Assembly (NCBI GenBank): GCA_018136815.1
Contig: CM030945.1
Coordinates: 532,605 to 596,604 of the forward strand
Reading direction: 5' to 3'
Length of the DNA stretch: 64,000 nt
Source: Isochrysis galbana
Lineage: Eukaryota > Haptophyta > Isochrysidales > Isochrysidaceae
Part shown: positions 30,401-38,862 of the stretch, piece after piece
How the letters are laid out: each line of letters starts with the position of its first letter
How positions within the stretch are numbered: position 1 is the first letter of the stretch
Translations under genes and position numbers: made by a program
Notes under the pieces: generated by a model
Databases searched by the model: none
Told to the model about the DNA's origin: nothing
What the model saw: the letters and a program-made list of their open reading frames with translations, nothing else

Positions 30401-32576
30401 ACGCCAAGTGGCGAAGTGCAACGCGGGCCATTCGAGTCGGAAGATGGCAAGGAGGACACCGCACCACGCCGCTCAAGCCGCATCGCGGGAGAGGAGCTCC
30501 CGTACACGGTGATGGACTACTCCACCTTAGGCAACGACAACACTGTCTTTGGCGACGAGAGTGCAAGCGAGTACTCGGCGTCGATGTGCCACAAGATCTT
30601 GATGGCGACTGAGGTGTGCGACGACGCCATCTACATCGGCTTCCCAAAGCCCTTTAAGCCGCACCAACTCAAGTACCTACCACAAGATGAACAAGACTTG
30701 TGGGAGGAGGCGCGCATGAAGGAGTACAACACCTTGGTGACCAACAAGACCTTCATCGACGAGAAGCCAATCAAGGAAGTGGGACGCGCCATCCCACTAG
30801 GTGAGACCCTCCGCTACAAGCGCGACGGCATCCGCAAGTCGCGCATGTACGTGCAAGGCTTCCGCCAAGTCCCGGGCATTGACTTTGACCTCTCGTACTC
30901 GCCAACCATCTCCCATGGCGGCTTTCGACTGTTCTGCGTCATCTCCGTCATCATGTGCACGTACAAGGGCGCCGCCGATGCCATCTCCGCGTACACGCAG
31001 AGCGAGTTGCCCCCCAACGAGCGCGTTTGGGTACGCATGCCCAAGAACTACCGCAAGTACGATGAACACGGACAAGAGCTAGCGGCCCTCTTGGGACAAT
31101 CGCTCTATGGCTTGGTGCAATCCGGCCGCAATTGGTGGCTCAAGTTGTCCATGTGGCTTGAGGCATTTGGCTTCATCGTGGCGTTCAGCGAGCCATGCCT
31201 CTACGTGCTCCGTGATGAGGATTCCTTCATGGTCATGGCCACGTACGTGGACGACATGCCGTGGGGCTCCAATGACATGAAGCTCGTGCGCAAGGTGTTT
31301 GAGGCCATGGAGAAGGATGGCTTTAAGCTCACTTGGCATGAAGGTCTCGATGAAGTACTTGGAGCCCAACTCAAGGAAGTGAGTGATGGAATCATTCTTC
31401 ACCAAGGAGACTACATCAACAAGTTGGTGGGCGCGCACCTCGAAGAGATGACCAAGTACGAGGACACGCTGCGCAACACCGTCGACACGCCATGCAACTC
31501 GTACCTCGGCAAGGACGTCATCGAGGCGCAAGACGAGAAAGAGCGGATCAAGGCGGAGCTCGATCCCAAGTTTGGCACCAAGTACCGCGGCCTCGTCGGT
31601 AGTCTCCTCTACGCCGCCGTGGTGAGCAACCCCGACATCTCGTACACGGTGGGCCAACTTTGCCGCGCGATGTCGTTCCCCACCGTGAACCTTTGGCACG
31701 CGGCGCTGCATTGCCTTCTCTACCTCAAGAACCGTGGCACCATGGGCCTCAAGTACTACAAGAACAATGGCGATAGCCCTATCATCGGCCTCTTTCGTCA
31801 AGGTGAAGGCATGGTACGCGGCATGGTCGACGCATCGTGGGACGTAGTACGTTCGACGAGCGGCTGGCTCATCTTCATCAATGGCAGCCTCGTCGATTGG
31901 GGCAGCAAGCGCCAAAACAGCATCTCCTTGTCGGCCAACGAAGCGGAAACGATGGCGGCCTCCCTCGCTTCGCAGCGTATCGAGAACTTCCGTAACACGC
32001 TCGCGGATCTCGGTTGGAAGCAAGCGGAACCAAGCCCGCTCTTGTCCGACAGCAAGGGTGCAAAGGCACTCGCGGACAATCCCATCATGAAGGGTTTGGC
32101 CCGTCACATCCATCGTCGTGAGCTCTACGTGCGTGAGCTCACGCAGAAGAATGTCTTACGTGTCTACCACGTTCAGACCGAGCTCAATGTGGCCGACATG
32201 ATGACGAAGCCCTTAGCGGCGAACAAGTTCACCAAGTTCCGTGGGCTGATCATGGTTCGCATCTGAGATCTTGCTGCCTTGCGAATCCCTCATTTGTTGC
32301 CCTTCTCCGGGGGATCAGGTCAAGGGGGGGTGAGAAGCGCAAGGCTTCATGCAAGGCTTCATGTGTGTCGTGAACCCAAGGCCTAGCTATGGCTAGGTGG
32401 TGTGCAAAGCATTTGTTCTTGTTGGGGTTTTGTTTTTGTGTCGGTTACGTGACCGGCGGTTGAGTCGGTTACGGCGGTTGAGTCGGTTACGGCGGTTGAG
32501 TCGTTTGAACGGACAACGGACCGTGCAAGGGTAGAGACCCCTAAGAGACAAGTAACAAGACAGCTTTCGCCACTCA
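27467..32576 (+). mobile_element. intact Copia (Ty1/copia) LTR retrotransposon
   Basis: 5,110 bp with 246-bp LTRs at 27467-27712 and 32331-32576 that I could not tell apart by eye. Ends are TGAG ... CTCA. A primer-binding-like site TGGTACCCCCGCC starts three bases after the left LTR, and the polypurine tract AAGGGGGGG abuts the right LTR. A 5-bp target duplication GTTGC lies at 27462-27466 and 32577-32581. It sits inside an older, inverted relative. Matching LTRs, exact duplication and an unbroken polyprotein mean a recent insertion that may still be active. Confidence 0.96.
27743..32266 (+). CDS. Copia Gag-Pol polyprotein
   Basis: 1507 residues in one frame from ATG 27743, with Gag and Pol fused and no frameshift, as in most Copia elements. 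Order of domains: Gag, with a CCHC knuckle at about 269-280 (CSHCDRMHTGIC); protease near 349 (LIDSGATGADYF); integrase core with acidic residues near 577 (TNDILTMP), 639 (HSDNEPV) and 673 (NPAEIAVK). Reverse transcriptase runs from about 1010 with YVDDM near 1168, and RNase H from about 1359 (MVDASWD, DSKGAKAL). Protease-integrase-RT-RNase H order defines Copia. The usual integrase N-terminal HHCC zinc site is not evident: IWRARLGSPSDERLRRLP is not followed by a CxxC pair. A C-terminal acidic linker (about 850-920, EVEEDNSDNASD) separates integrase and RT. Confidence 0.96.
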   Translation: MDKNNDKIFFYNKDGAEWRAFRPKLLAMAGKNGCRRAMLKNKTESVDDADKDKEATQVELNKAYDLLIMCIKDDKLVATLDVLYTDEEEEKYDGHRAFKHIDELHVAVNTEDKAEDKKMEYDTLKMTNLQEFPSREEVTNRFDNMFGIFQGLKGTAREVSVAELYLDMKASFIGCGEGVLREVDKAWGSLEVEHRKRPDMVHKNLVEAAAIAHKHEAVRSTVRPGQRAMQATKTEDDTDAIKKAYEAGFKAGQGGRGGGRSNNNKDKKPCSHCDRMHTGICWSNPDTAHLIDWDKVPEGLQAKIKANLYDAKMKKENKQSGGRLTFTCNKICATTTKNTEDDALRILIDSGATGADYFNDISFFPDGVDETRTDMVEVASGKAIKTWGTGTAKFLALVRPQAGAPLGWHVVEKPDASFGPFKRNMLSTHKACSRNDDMKCIMGKVNGFELPGGAFMPFTMGDDSQGFYVDVRPIPKGETTKAYSLGPYTTDKHKDMHATHEEAREIWRARLGSPSDERLRRLPDYSVDVPANLKRLQARKAEDVNEVALKANAQRRPGGGGGGPWMTNAVGDVITNDILTMPCRSVLTGYKYVDVFYDVFSGLVFAYPMRFKSEHPTMLQRFLADTQGFFIVKRLHSDNEPVLKSDKVQEICDSNLIRKQESNPYEPWGNPAEIAVKLLERTMRPLLLGCNAPQEYWEFALYPAMVIINRIPGAKDSAPPLVRAGIRHTVNLSMLKVFGCKAIVQKPKAYRDNNLSEQAQECIYLGPARYHTGNIFMSLETGKVFVSGVHATFMETEFPWKTTRGGEIPIDKTDQYGKMHGSIYAFGIPEDHEDPDYTPSEHSYSGPITEVEEDNSDNASDTTSPIRAPQRHRRIIESDEEDNDTLTPSGEVQRGPFESEDGKEDTAPRRSSRIAGEELPYTVMDYSTLGNDNTVFGDESASEYSASMCHKILMATEVCDDAIYIGFPKPFKPHQLKYLPQDEQDLWEEARMKEYNTLVTNKTFIDEKPIKEVGRAIPLGETLRYKRDGIRKSRMYVQGFRQVPGIDFDLSYSPTISHGGFRLFCVISVIMCTYKGAADAISAYTQSELPPNERVWVRMPKNYRKYDEHGQELAALLGQSLYGLVQSGRNWWLKLSMWLEAFGFIVAFSEPCLYVLRDEDSFMVMATYVDDMPWGSNDMKLVRKVFEAMEKDGFKLTWHEGLDEVLGAQLKEVSDGIILHQGDYINKLVGAHLEEMTKYEDTLRNTVDTPCNSYLGKDVIEAQDEKERIKAELDPKFGTKYRGLVGSLLYAAVVSNPDISYTVGQLCRAMSFPTVNLWHAALHCLLYLKNRGTMGLKYYKNNGDSPIIGLFRQGEGMVRGMVDASWDVVRSTSGWLIFINGSLVDWGSKRQNSISLSANEAETMAASLASQRIENFRNTLADLGWKQAEPSPLLSDSKGAKALADNPIMKGLARHIHRRELYVRELTQKNVLRVYHVQTELNVADMMTKPLAANKFTKFRGLIMVRI

Positions 32577-33110
32577 GTTGCGCATTGGCCTTGAGCGCGA
32601 CCTCGTTGACGTCTTCCGCCTTCCTTGCTTGAATGCGCTTGAGGTTGGCGGGCACGTCGACGGAGTAGTCCGGCAGGCGGCGGAGGCGTTCATCGCTAGG
32701 CGATCCAAGGCGCGCGCGCCAAATCTCCTTGGCCTCCTCATGCGTGGCGTGCATGTCCTTGTGCTTGTCGGTGGTGTACGGTCCAAGCGAGTACGCCTTG
32801 GTCGTCTCGCCCTTGGGGATGGGCTGTACGTCCACATAGAAGCCTTGGGAGTCGTCACCCATGGTGAAAGGCATGAATGCACCTCCAGGAAGTTCAAAGC
32901 CATTCACCTTGCCCATGATGCACTTCATATCATCATTGCGTGAGCACGCCTTGTGGGTGGAGAGCATGTTGCGTTTGAATGGGCCAAAGGATGCGTCGGG
33001 CTTCTCGACCACATGCCATCCAAGGGGTGCACCGGCTTGGGGGCAGCAAGCACAAGAGTGCATCTACTTGGGCCCGGCACGCCAGGAAGTTCAAAGCCAT
33101 TCACCTTGCC
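32577..33110 (-). mobile_element. Copia - strand fragment: second half of the target copy, with scraps
   Basis: The - strand encodes the region from the protease/integrase spacer to the integrase start (APLGWHVVEKPDASFGPF ... RARLGSPSDERL ... VALKANAQ), which joins 27466 once the intact element is removed. From about 33045 come two short scraps: one in + orientation (GCACAAGAGTGCATCTACTT, matching about 30015) and one inverted (AGTTCAAAGCCATTCACCTT). Similarity to Copia then ends. Confidence 0.85.
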
Positions 33111-33215
33111 GCCCTCCTGGGAGTTTTGTTGTGGGCTTTGGAAAATGGTAAAAAAATGTCACCCCCCCATATTAGTACTTAAAAAGCCCTGTTTGACCGC
33201 TGACCGCCCTATAAG
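33111..33215 (-). repeat. TAGGGCGGTCA-family element end
   Basis: Read on the - strand: TAGGGCGGTCAGCGGTCAAA, then CAGGGCTTTTTAAGTACT and a CATTTTCCAAAGCCCA stretch that matches the left end of the element at 15333 (TTCTCCAAAGCCCAAG). The partner end may have been lost when the Copia cluster formed. Confidence 0.65.
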
Positions 33216-33915
33216 ATTAGTGATGACCACTAGTTTATAGTGCGAGGGAGATTGGTGCTGAAGGGGGGGGGGGGGGGGGGGGGAGTGGTGCGGGGGCGCG
33301 ATTTTGGGGAGGGGGGAATTGACGCACGCATGCTCGCACGCACGCACGCACGCTACTGAAAGAAAAGTAGCAAAAAGAAAACTGATTCTGACGAACTAGA
33401 CTCCCTGTCGTGATTACCTATCAAAAAGAAGCCACGGCCATCCCTTGAAGCATCTGCAACGACGAGGACATCCAACGGCGGTTTGGCGACGATGCTGCAA
33501 ATTCCACCGCATCAGCCAATTATCTCAAAGAAGCCACAGCCATCCCTCCGAGCATCTGCAGTGACTAGAGGACATCCAACGGCGGTTCGGCCACGATGCC
33601 GTGAGTCGCCATTTATCCGGAAGCGAATGCACACAAACCTGTGAAGTCACAAGGGGGAACATCTTTGACATGGTGCGAGACGGGTGATCCAATCGAGGGG
33701 CGCGTCCGACGTCATTACCTTTCAGGGCAACGGCAGCGGAAGAAGGCCCCAGTATCAAACTCTTGCTGCAACCGTTGGAAGTAGTTCAAGTGCGGATTTG
33801 CACGAACCTATGCACATTTAGTGCATTGGGTGATTGTGTGTAGCGATCATCGGGTTGGTGTGGGTGGTAACAACGGTCGATGAGGTGCAGTATAGTCTTG
33901 CAATTCGGACGATTA
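33216..33915. other. intergenic sequence with G-run and local duplication
   Basis: A G-run of more than 20 bases at about 33260-33283 is followed by CACGCACGCACG repeats. 33424-33500 and 33528-33600 are diverged copies of one segment (AAGAAGCCAC(G/A)GCCATCCCT, GGACATCCAACGGCGGTT), a tandem duplication about 105 bases apart. No gene was seen. Confidence 0.6.
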
Positions 33916-35141
33916 TCACAGAGGTGCGAAACATCGGTATACACTTGCAAATGTACACTTGACGCAACGGAGGGGCGGGCTGTGCGGCGAGCTGCGCACC
34001 AATCGATCCCTATGTCTCAAAGACATCTCAAGGATCGCCTGCAGCTCTTGTTGCCGCCGGCGCTCTGCAACCAGCTCGGCATCTGTGGCTGGGCGAGGGG
34101 CTCCGTCTACAGTCTCCGCCGCTAGTCGTGCCCGCTCGGCCGCCATCGCAATTACCTGCGCACGCCTCGCCTCGCAACGTGCAGGCATCCGTTGCTGGAT
34201 GGTGTTCCACCTGCAGAACGTGCGGCAAGGGGCGGGAGGCTACATTTCATCCAGCAGGGCTCGTATGCAAACGAGGCGGCCGTGCCCTGTGCTTGCGATC
34301 GAAATATTACGGTTCTAGCTGCACTGTCGAATGAACACATGGTATGGGCTTGCTGGGAGATGACGCACAGCAGGGTGCTAATGCTAGGCATCTCGAGCCC
34401 CAAGTCCTTGCGACAGAGCGGACAGCTCGACTTGCTTGCGGTGGCCCTCAGCAAGCAAGGCCGGCAGAACGTGTGGCCGCATGCTGTCGTCGACGGTTCG
34501 AAGAGTAGATCGAGGCAGACCGTGCACCGAAATTCCTCTTCGAATGCCTGGTCCGCACTGGAGCTCGTCTCCTCTTCTGCATCTCCTGGCAGTGTCGCCC
34601 TCTCCGGCGCTCGTGCTTCGTATGCCGTCGAATTGACTGGACAGGCGGCAAGACTGGTTTCGGCAACGCTGCTCCGAATGCCCGGCTGTTGACCCTGCAT
34701 CGGTCCTGCAAGAATTCTATGTGAGTGCGAATCGCCAATGGACTCGGAACAGCTGGCGTCTGCAGAGGTCTGACGGGACTGCTTGGCATGTCTACACTGA
34801 ACCCCAGCAGCCATCACGGGCGGCGTGTTGGCCTCCGAAGGCTCGACCAAAGGCTGATCAAGTGCACACGCCTGCTTCTGCTCCTGACACCTCCTCTGGC
34901 TCCTCTCGCGCGCCTCCTGCTCGTCCGCCTGCTGCTGGAGAGCGTCAAATTCGTCGAGCCTCCGTTTGCCTGCGACAAACTGGTCAGCCACCCGCGCCCA
35001 GAAGGTGCGCTCGGCGGATCCGTCGGGATAGATAGCTGCGAGCTCGCGGTATGCCTCGAGCTCTAGCCCCTCGTCGCCCCTCTCCGTCGCGACGCACAGC
35101 TTGAGCAGCGGCTGGCTCGCGCCGTCGGAGAGCGCCACCAT
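33916..35141 (-). CDS. RING-type zinc finger protein, putative E3 ubiquitin ligase
   Basis: Two exons: 35141-34369 and 34210-33916. They are joined by donor GTGCGT and acceptor TTCTGCAG, which restores ISTLLWNTIQQRMP; about 355 residues. A complete C3HC4 RING lies at about 206-245 (CTVCLDLLFEPSTTACGHTF, CRPC, CPLCRKDL). RING fingers of this kind recruit E2 enzymes for ubiquitin transfer. The N-terminal 90 residues are helical and charged (GLELEAYRELAAIYPDGSAE, FDALQQQADEQEARERSQRR). The second exon is also charged and probably coiled coil (ELVAERRRQQELQAILEMS). ATG at 35141 starts a sensible N-terminus; the frame is open further upstream only through GC-rich low complexity. Divergent from the desaturase gene. 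Substrate unknown. Confidence 0.8.
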
Positions 35142-35595
35142 CTCGCGCGGGAAAACAGAGGGTATGAAGGGAGGGGGGGAGAGAGGGGGGAGCCCAGCCG
35201 ACTTTGACCGCGTCCCCCTCCCTCCCCCCCTCCCCTCCCCCCCCCCCCTCCCCTCCCTCCCCTCCCCCGCCCACCGCCTCTTTCGCTGCGGGGGGGCGGG
35301 GGGGGGGGGGGGGGAGGGCGCGGGGGAATCGTCGAATCTCCGAGTCCACCCGTCGGCCACCCCGCCTTGGTGGTCCCGCCCCCCCCCCCCCCCGCACTCC
35401 CCCCCGCCGACCAACTCGCCCCCGCCCGCCCCCGGCCCCCCCCCCGCCGCGCGTCCAAGGAGCCGCCGTTGAGAGAGGCCCTCCTTGAGAGAGAAAGGGG
35501 AAGGGACGGGACGTGAGATTTCCGCACGCGACAGGCAAGGAGTGGAGTCGAATCGCCGGAGAGAGGGCAGTTTTGTTTTCGGCCGGAGCGCAGCC
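35142..35595. promoter_or_regulatory. shared divergent promoter region (RING / desaturase)
   Basis: 454 bases between two divergent ATGs. The sequence is made of C-runs and G-runs (about 35224-35310 and 35379-35460), with no TATA box seen. Both 5' UTRs and promoters must fit here, so the pair may be controlled together. Confidence 0.5.
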
Positions 35596-38500
35596 ATGGA
35601 CTCCTGCGTGGGCGCGGGACCCACCCCCTCGTCCCCCGCGCGCGCGGAGCGGCAGCAGGTGCTCTCGATCGTCTCGGCCGCGGCCGCAATACTCCTCACC
35701 GTCCAGGTCAGAGCGGCTACCGCCCCTCCCCCCGCCGCCGCCGCCGCCCTCGTCGCCCCTCGCCTCCACCCTTGCCCCACCCACACGCTGCCACAGGTCG
35801 TGATCCAGACGCACCCGAAGAGCGCATGGTCGCTCAACCACACCAGCATGGCGCTCGCCTTCTTCTCGTCGGTGAGCCGGCCGCCGGGTTTGCCAGCTTC
35901 GAGCGGCGGCCCGCCGCCGGTTGAGCTCACCCGTGGCCTTGTCCGCGCTCACAGGTGGGCTTCACGCTGCTGGGCATGCTGCTCTCCAAGTGTGAGCCGA
36001 CACGCGCTGCCGGCATGGTGCGCTGGCCCCCCGGTCCTCGCTCATCAAATAGACGTGGTATCCGCCGGCTTAGCGTGCATTCTGGCAATTCTCATCGCCT
36101 GCTCGTTGGTCACGCTTGCACGCTGCGCGCAGGTACTGATTGGGCGTGTGATCAACACAGCTCACAACTGGGAGATGGAGACGTTGCGCTCCTTCATTGA
36201 GCTGACCACCTGGCTGAGCGGCATCTGGCTGGCCTTCGATATTACGAATAGCTGGTGGATTGCGCTGCTCTGCGGCTCGCTCTCTGGTTGGGTGCTCGTG
36301 CTCGGCGGTGAGGCGCTAACGCCATTGCTGCGCACCGTCGAGTCACGCATCCGTGCAGCCTACGACATTGCCTCTCCAAATGAGAAGTCGCCGCACCGTC
36401 TGCGAGTGGGCGGCCCCGATGCGCACGCGGCGCTCATTGACCCCGTCATCTTCGCCATCTATGGCATTGGAGGACTCCGCCTCATCTACCAGAACGTTTC
36501 AGACATCGTTTTAGCCGGTGTGCTGGCGGGTCTCGCCGGTTGTGCGCTTCTGGCACTGTCCAAGCTCATCGCCGCATGGCCCCCGACGCGGCGTGCCGGC
36601 CAGATCCTCCAGGATCGAATTCTCAATACTACTGCCAATTGGCGCGCATTCCCTGCCCGTTCGGCCATCGAAGCATGCTCTTTCCTTGGCTGCACCATTG
36701 GCGCGCACGCACGCTATCACGACCGCGTCTTTGCCGTTCAAGCGGGCCTTGGAGCGGGTATGCTCGTCTGCTTGCTCTCCGAAATGCTTGGTGGCAGATG
36801 GATGGTGCCAACTCAGCATGAGGACACTGCAGCCCGCCTGGTCCCCTTCTGTATCTGCGCGTACGTAGTGCTCCTGTCATGCTACTGGACGTTTGCCCCG
36901 TCGGGCGAAGGCCGCTTTCAAGCGTTCTCCTTGCAGCTGTTGTTTGCAATTTGCTGCGGGGCCAGCGCAGAGCTGGCCTCACGCTGCTTTCTGGCACACG
37001 GGCGGACACGTGCACTGGGTGCCTTGATCCAGCAGCGCTTGACACACACAGTCACCAACTGGGAGACGCGACCTCTGCGCTCGGCCATCGAGGTGGGCCT
37101 CACCAACATCTTTACCGTTGCTGTTTGGCACACTTCTCGCAACGTGCACCTCACCTTTGTGGTTGGCGTCGTCTCAGGCATGGGCATTGTCGTCCTTTCT
37201 GATAAGTATATTTTCCGTTCCACCGAGGAGGAGACAGCCGCGGCTATCGCCAAGCCAGCCAATTTGGCCGCACCTTTGATGACTTCTGCCGTAACGAGGG
37301 TGGGCACCAAGGCTGCTCACCCTGTGATGGACGACCGCACTGCTGCACTCGTTGCTCGCGTGGTGTCGCACACAGAACTGTGGGCCCACCGGACTTCCGG
37401 CGATTGCTGGCTAGCCATTCACGGTCGAGTGTACGACGTATCTCGGTGGCATGTCTTTCACCCCGGAGGCGAGGAGATCCTGCTGGCCTATGCTGGCCGT
37501 GACGCGTCAGACCAGTTCGAGCTCTTCCACCCTCCAATGGTGGGTGCGAAGCTGCGTCCCTTCCTCATCGGATCGCTTGAATCCACGCCTCCCCCCAGAA
37601 TGCCCGTGCGTTGGGGTCTCACCTCCAATCCGGAGGCTGACCCTGCGCGGCCGCCCGCCGACCCATCCGATGCACCTTCTAAGAACGCCGCCGTCGATTT
37701 GACAACACGCGACTATCGCGAGCTTCGGCGCGAGCTCTGGGCGGAGGGCGCGTTCGAACCGGAGCCTATCTTTTACATGCTGAAGCAGTTGGTCGTCTTC
37801 GCCTTCTTTGGCGCGGCTCTGCTGGCATTGCGTCCATCCGTTTTCTCTACCTTGCTCTCCGTGGTTGCTCGTTTCATCGGATGGGAGCGCGTCCTTGATC
37901 TGGCGGCGAACTCACACACAGCAGGGCCCCTTGCTACGTGGCAGATCCTCCTCTCTGCAGCCTTGCTCGCTCTGTCCTTGCAACAAGCCGCCTTCATCGG
38001 CCATGACACGCTGCACAACGGTGTCTTCTGCCGCCCACGAGGACAGGGCCTCTCGCGATCGCTGCTGGCACAACTCAACGCGGGGCTCCTCCTAGGTATT
38101 TCATGCGAGATGTGGTTGTGCGAGCACAACCTGCACCACGCATACACGTTGCGGCCGGGCGAGGACCCGCAGTTTCGCTACTTCCCGCTATGGCTACAGT
38201 CGGTAAAAGAAATTCCCCTATGGCTCGCAGAACTTCCAAGCGCACGCACAAGGCCGATCCTTCGCGCGTTTGTCTGGCGTTGCGTGCAGCTCCTCACCCG
38301 TGTACAGCACATAACCATCGCGCCCATGGCGATGCTCATCGGCCGCTACAACTTTTTGCTCATCTCGTGGGTATTTGCGTTCTCGCGGCGTAAGTGGCTG
38401 GATGTGTCCTTCATGGCGGCTCACCTGTGCTGGTTCGCTATCTGGCTCGCCGTGCTGCTTCCTTCGACTCGCGAGCGACTGCTCTTTGTGGCAGTCCACT

Positions 38501-38862
38501 ATGCATGCGTGGGCGTCTTGCATGTGCAACTCCTTCTCTCACATCTTTGCACGCAGCAGTTCTCCGCCGATGAGGAGGCCACGCTCGGCGTGTTCCGCTT
38601 CCAACTCGCCACAACGCGCAACATTGCCACTAACGCGTGGGATTCATGGTTCCACGGTGGCCTCGAGAAGCAAATTGAGCACCATCTTTTCCCGCAGCTA
38701 CCACGCCACCGGCTACACGCCGTAGCGCCAAGAGTCAAGGCCCTTGCTACTAAGCATGGCGTCCCGTACATGGAGGAGGACTTTTCTGCGGCGATGCTGC
38801 TATGTGCGCACAATCTCGCGCGCTTGTCCATCGAGCTTGCCACAGTTAATCCTGCCGCATAG
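35596..38862 (+). CDS. cytochrome b5 front-end fatty-acid desaturase with triplicated N-terminal membrane domain
   Basis: ATG at 35596 (context GCAGCCATGG). Inferred exons 35596-35706, 35797-35871, 35955-35991 and 36053-38862 have GT-AG borders and give 1010 residues. The C-terminal half is a classical front-end desaturase. A cytochrome b5 domain has HPGG near 544. Three histidine boxes follow: HDTLH near 724, HNLHH near 766 and QIEHH near 947, where Gln replaces the first His as in delta-4/5/6/8 desaturases. It would place a double bond between an existing one and the carboxyl end in PUFA synthesis, or act on sphingoid bases, in the ER or plastid envelope. The first 500 residues are extra: hydrophobic segments around three repeats with NW(E/R)...(L/A)RS(F/A)IE motifs near residues 111, 267 and 408. 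I do not recognise this domain. Family members are normally about 400-550 residues. Confidence 0.88.
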   Translation: MDSCVGAGPTPSSPARAERQQVLSIVSAAAAILLTVQVRAATAPPPAAAAALVAPRLHPCPTHTLPQVVIQTHPKSAWSLNHTSMALAFFSSVSRPPGLPASSGGPPPVELTRGLVRAHRWASRCWACCSPSVSRHALPAWCAGPPVLAHQIDVVSAGLACILAILIACSLVTLARCAQVLIGRVINTAHNWEMETLRSFIELTTWLSGIWLAFDITNSWWIALLCGSLSGWVLVLGGEALTPLLRTVESRIRAAYDIASPNEKSPHRLRVGGPDAHAALIDPVIFAIYGIGGLRLIYQNVSDIVLAGVLAGLAGCALLALSKLIAAWPPTRRAGQILQDRILNTTANWRAFPARSAIEACSFLGCTIGAHARYHDRVFAVQAGLGAGMLVCLLSEMLGGRWMVPTQHEDTAARLVPFCICAYVVLLSCYWTFAPSGEGRFQAFSLQLLFAICCGASAELASRCFLAHGRTRALGALIQQRLTHTVTNWETRPLRSAIEVGLTNIFTVAVWHTSRNVHLTFVVGVVSGMGIVVLSDKYIFRSTEEETAAAIAKPANLAAPLMTSAVTRVGTKAAHPVMDDRTAALVARVVSHTELWAHRTSGDCWLAIHGRVYDVSRWHVFHPGGEEILLAYAGRDASDQFELFHPPMVGAKLRPFLIGSLESTPPPRMPVRWGLTSNPEADPARPPADPSDAPSKNAAVDLTTRDYRELRRELWAEGAFEPEPIFYMLKQLVVFAFFGAALLALRPSVFSTLLSVVARFIGWERVLDLAANSHTAGPLATWQILLSAALLALSLQQAAFIGHDTLHNGVFCRPRGQGLSRSLLAQLNAGLLLGISCEMWLCEHNLHHAYTLRPGEDPQFRYFPLWLQSVKEIPLWLAELPSARTRPILRAFVWRCVQLLTRVQHITIAPMAMLIGRYNFLLISWVFAFSRRKWLDVSFMAAHLCWFAIWLAVLLPSTRERLLFVAVHYACVGVLHVQLLLSHLCTQQFSADEEATLGVFRFQLATTRNIATNAWDSWFHGGLEKQIEHHLFPQLPRHRLHAVAPRVKALATKHGVPYMEEDFSAAMLLCAHNLARLSIELATVNPAA

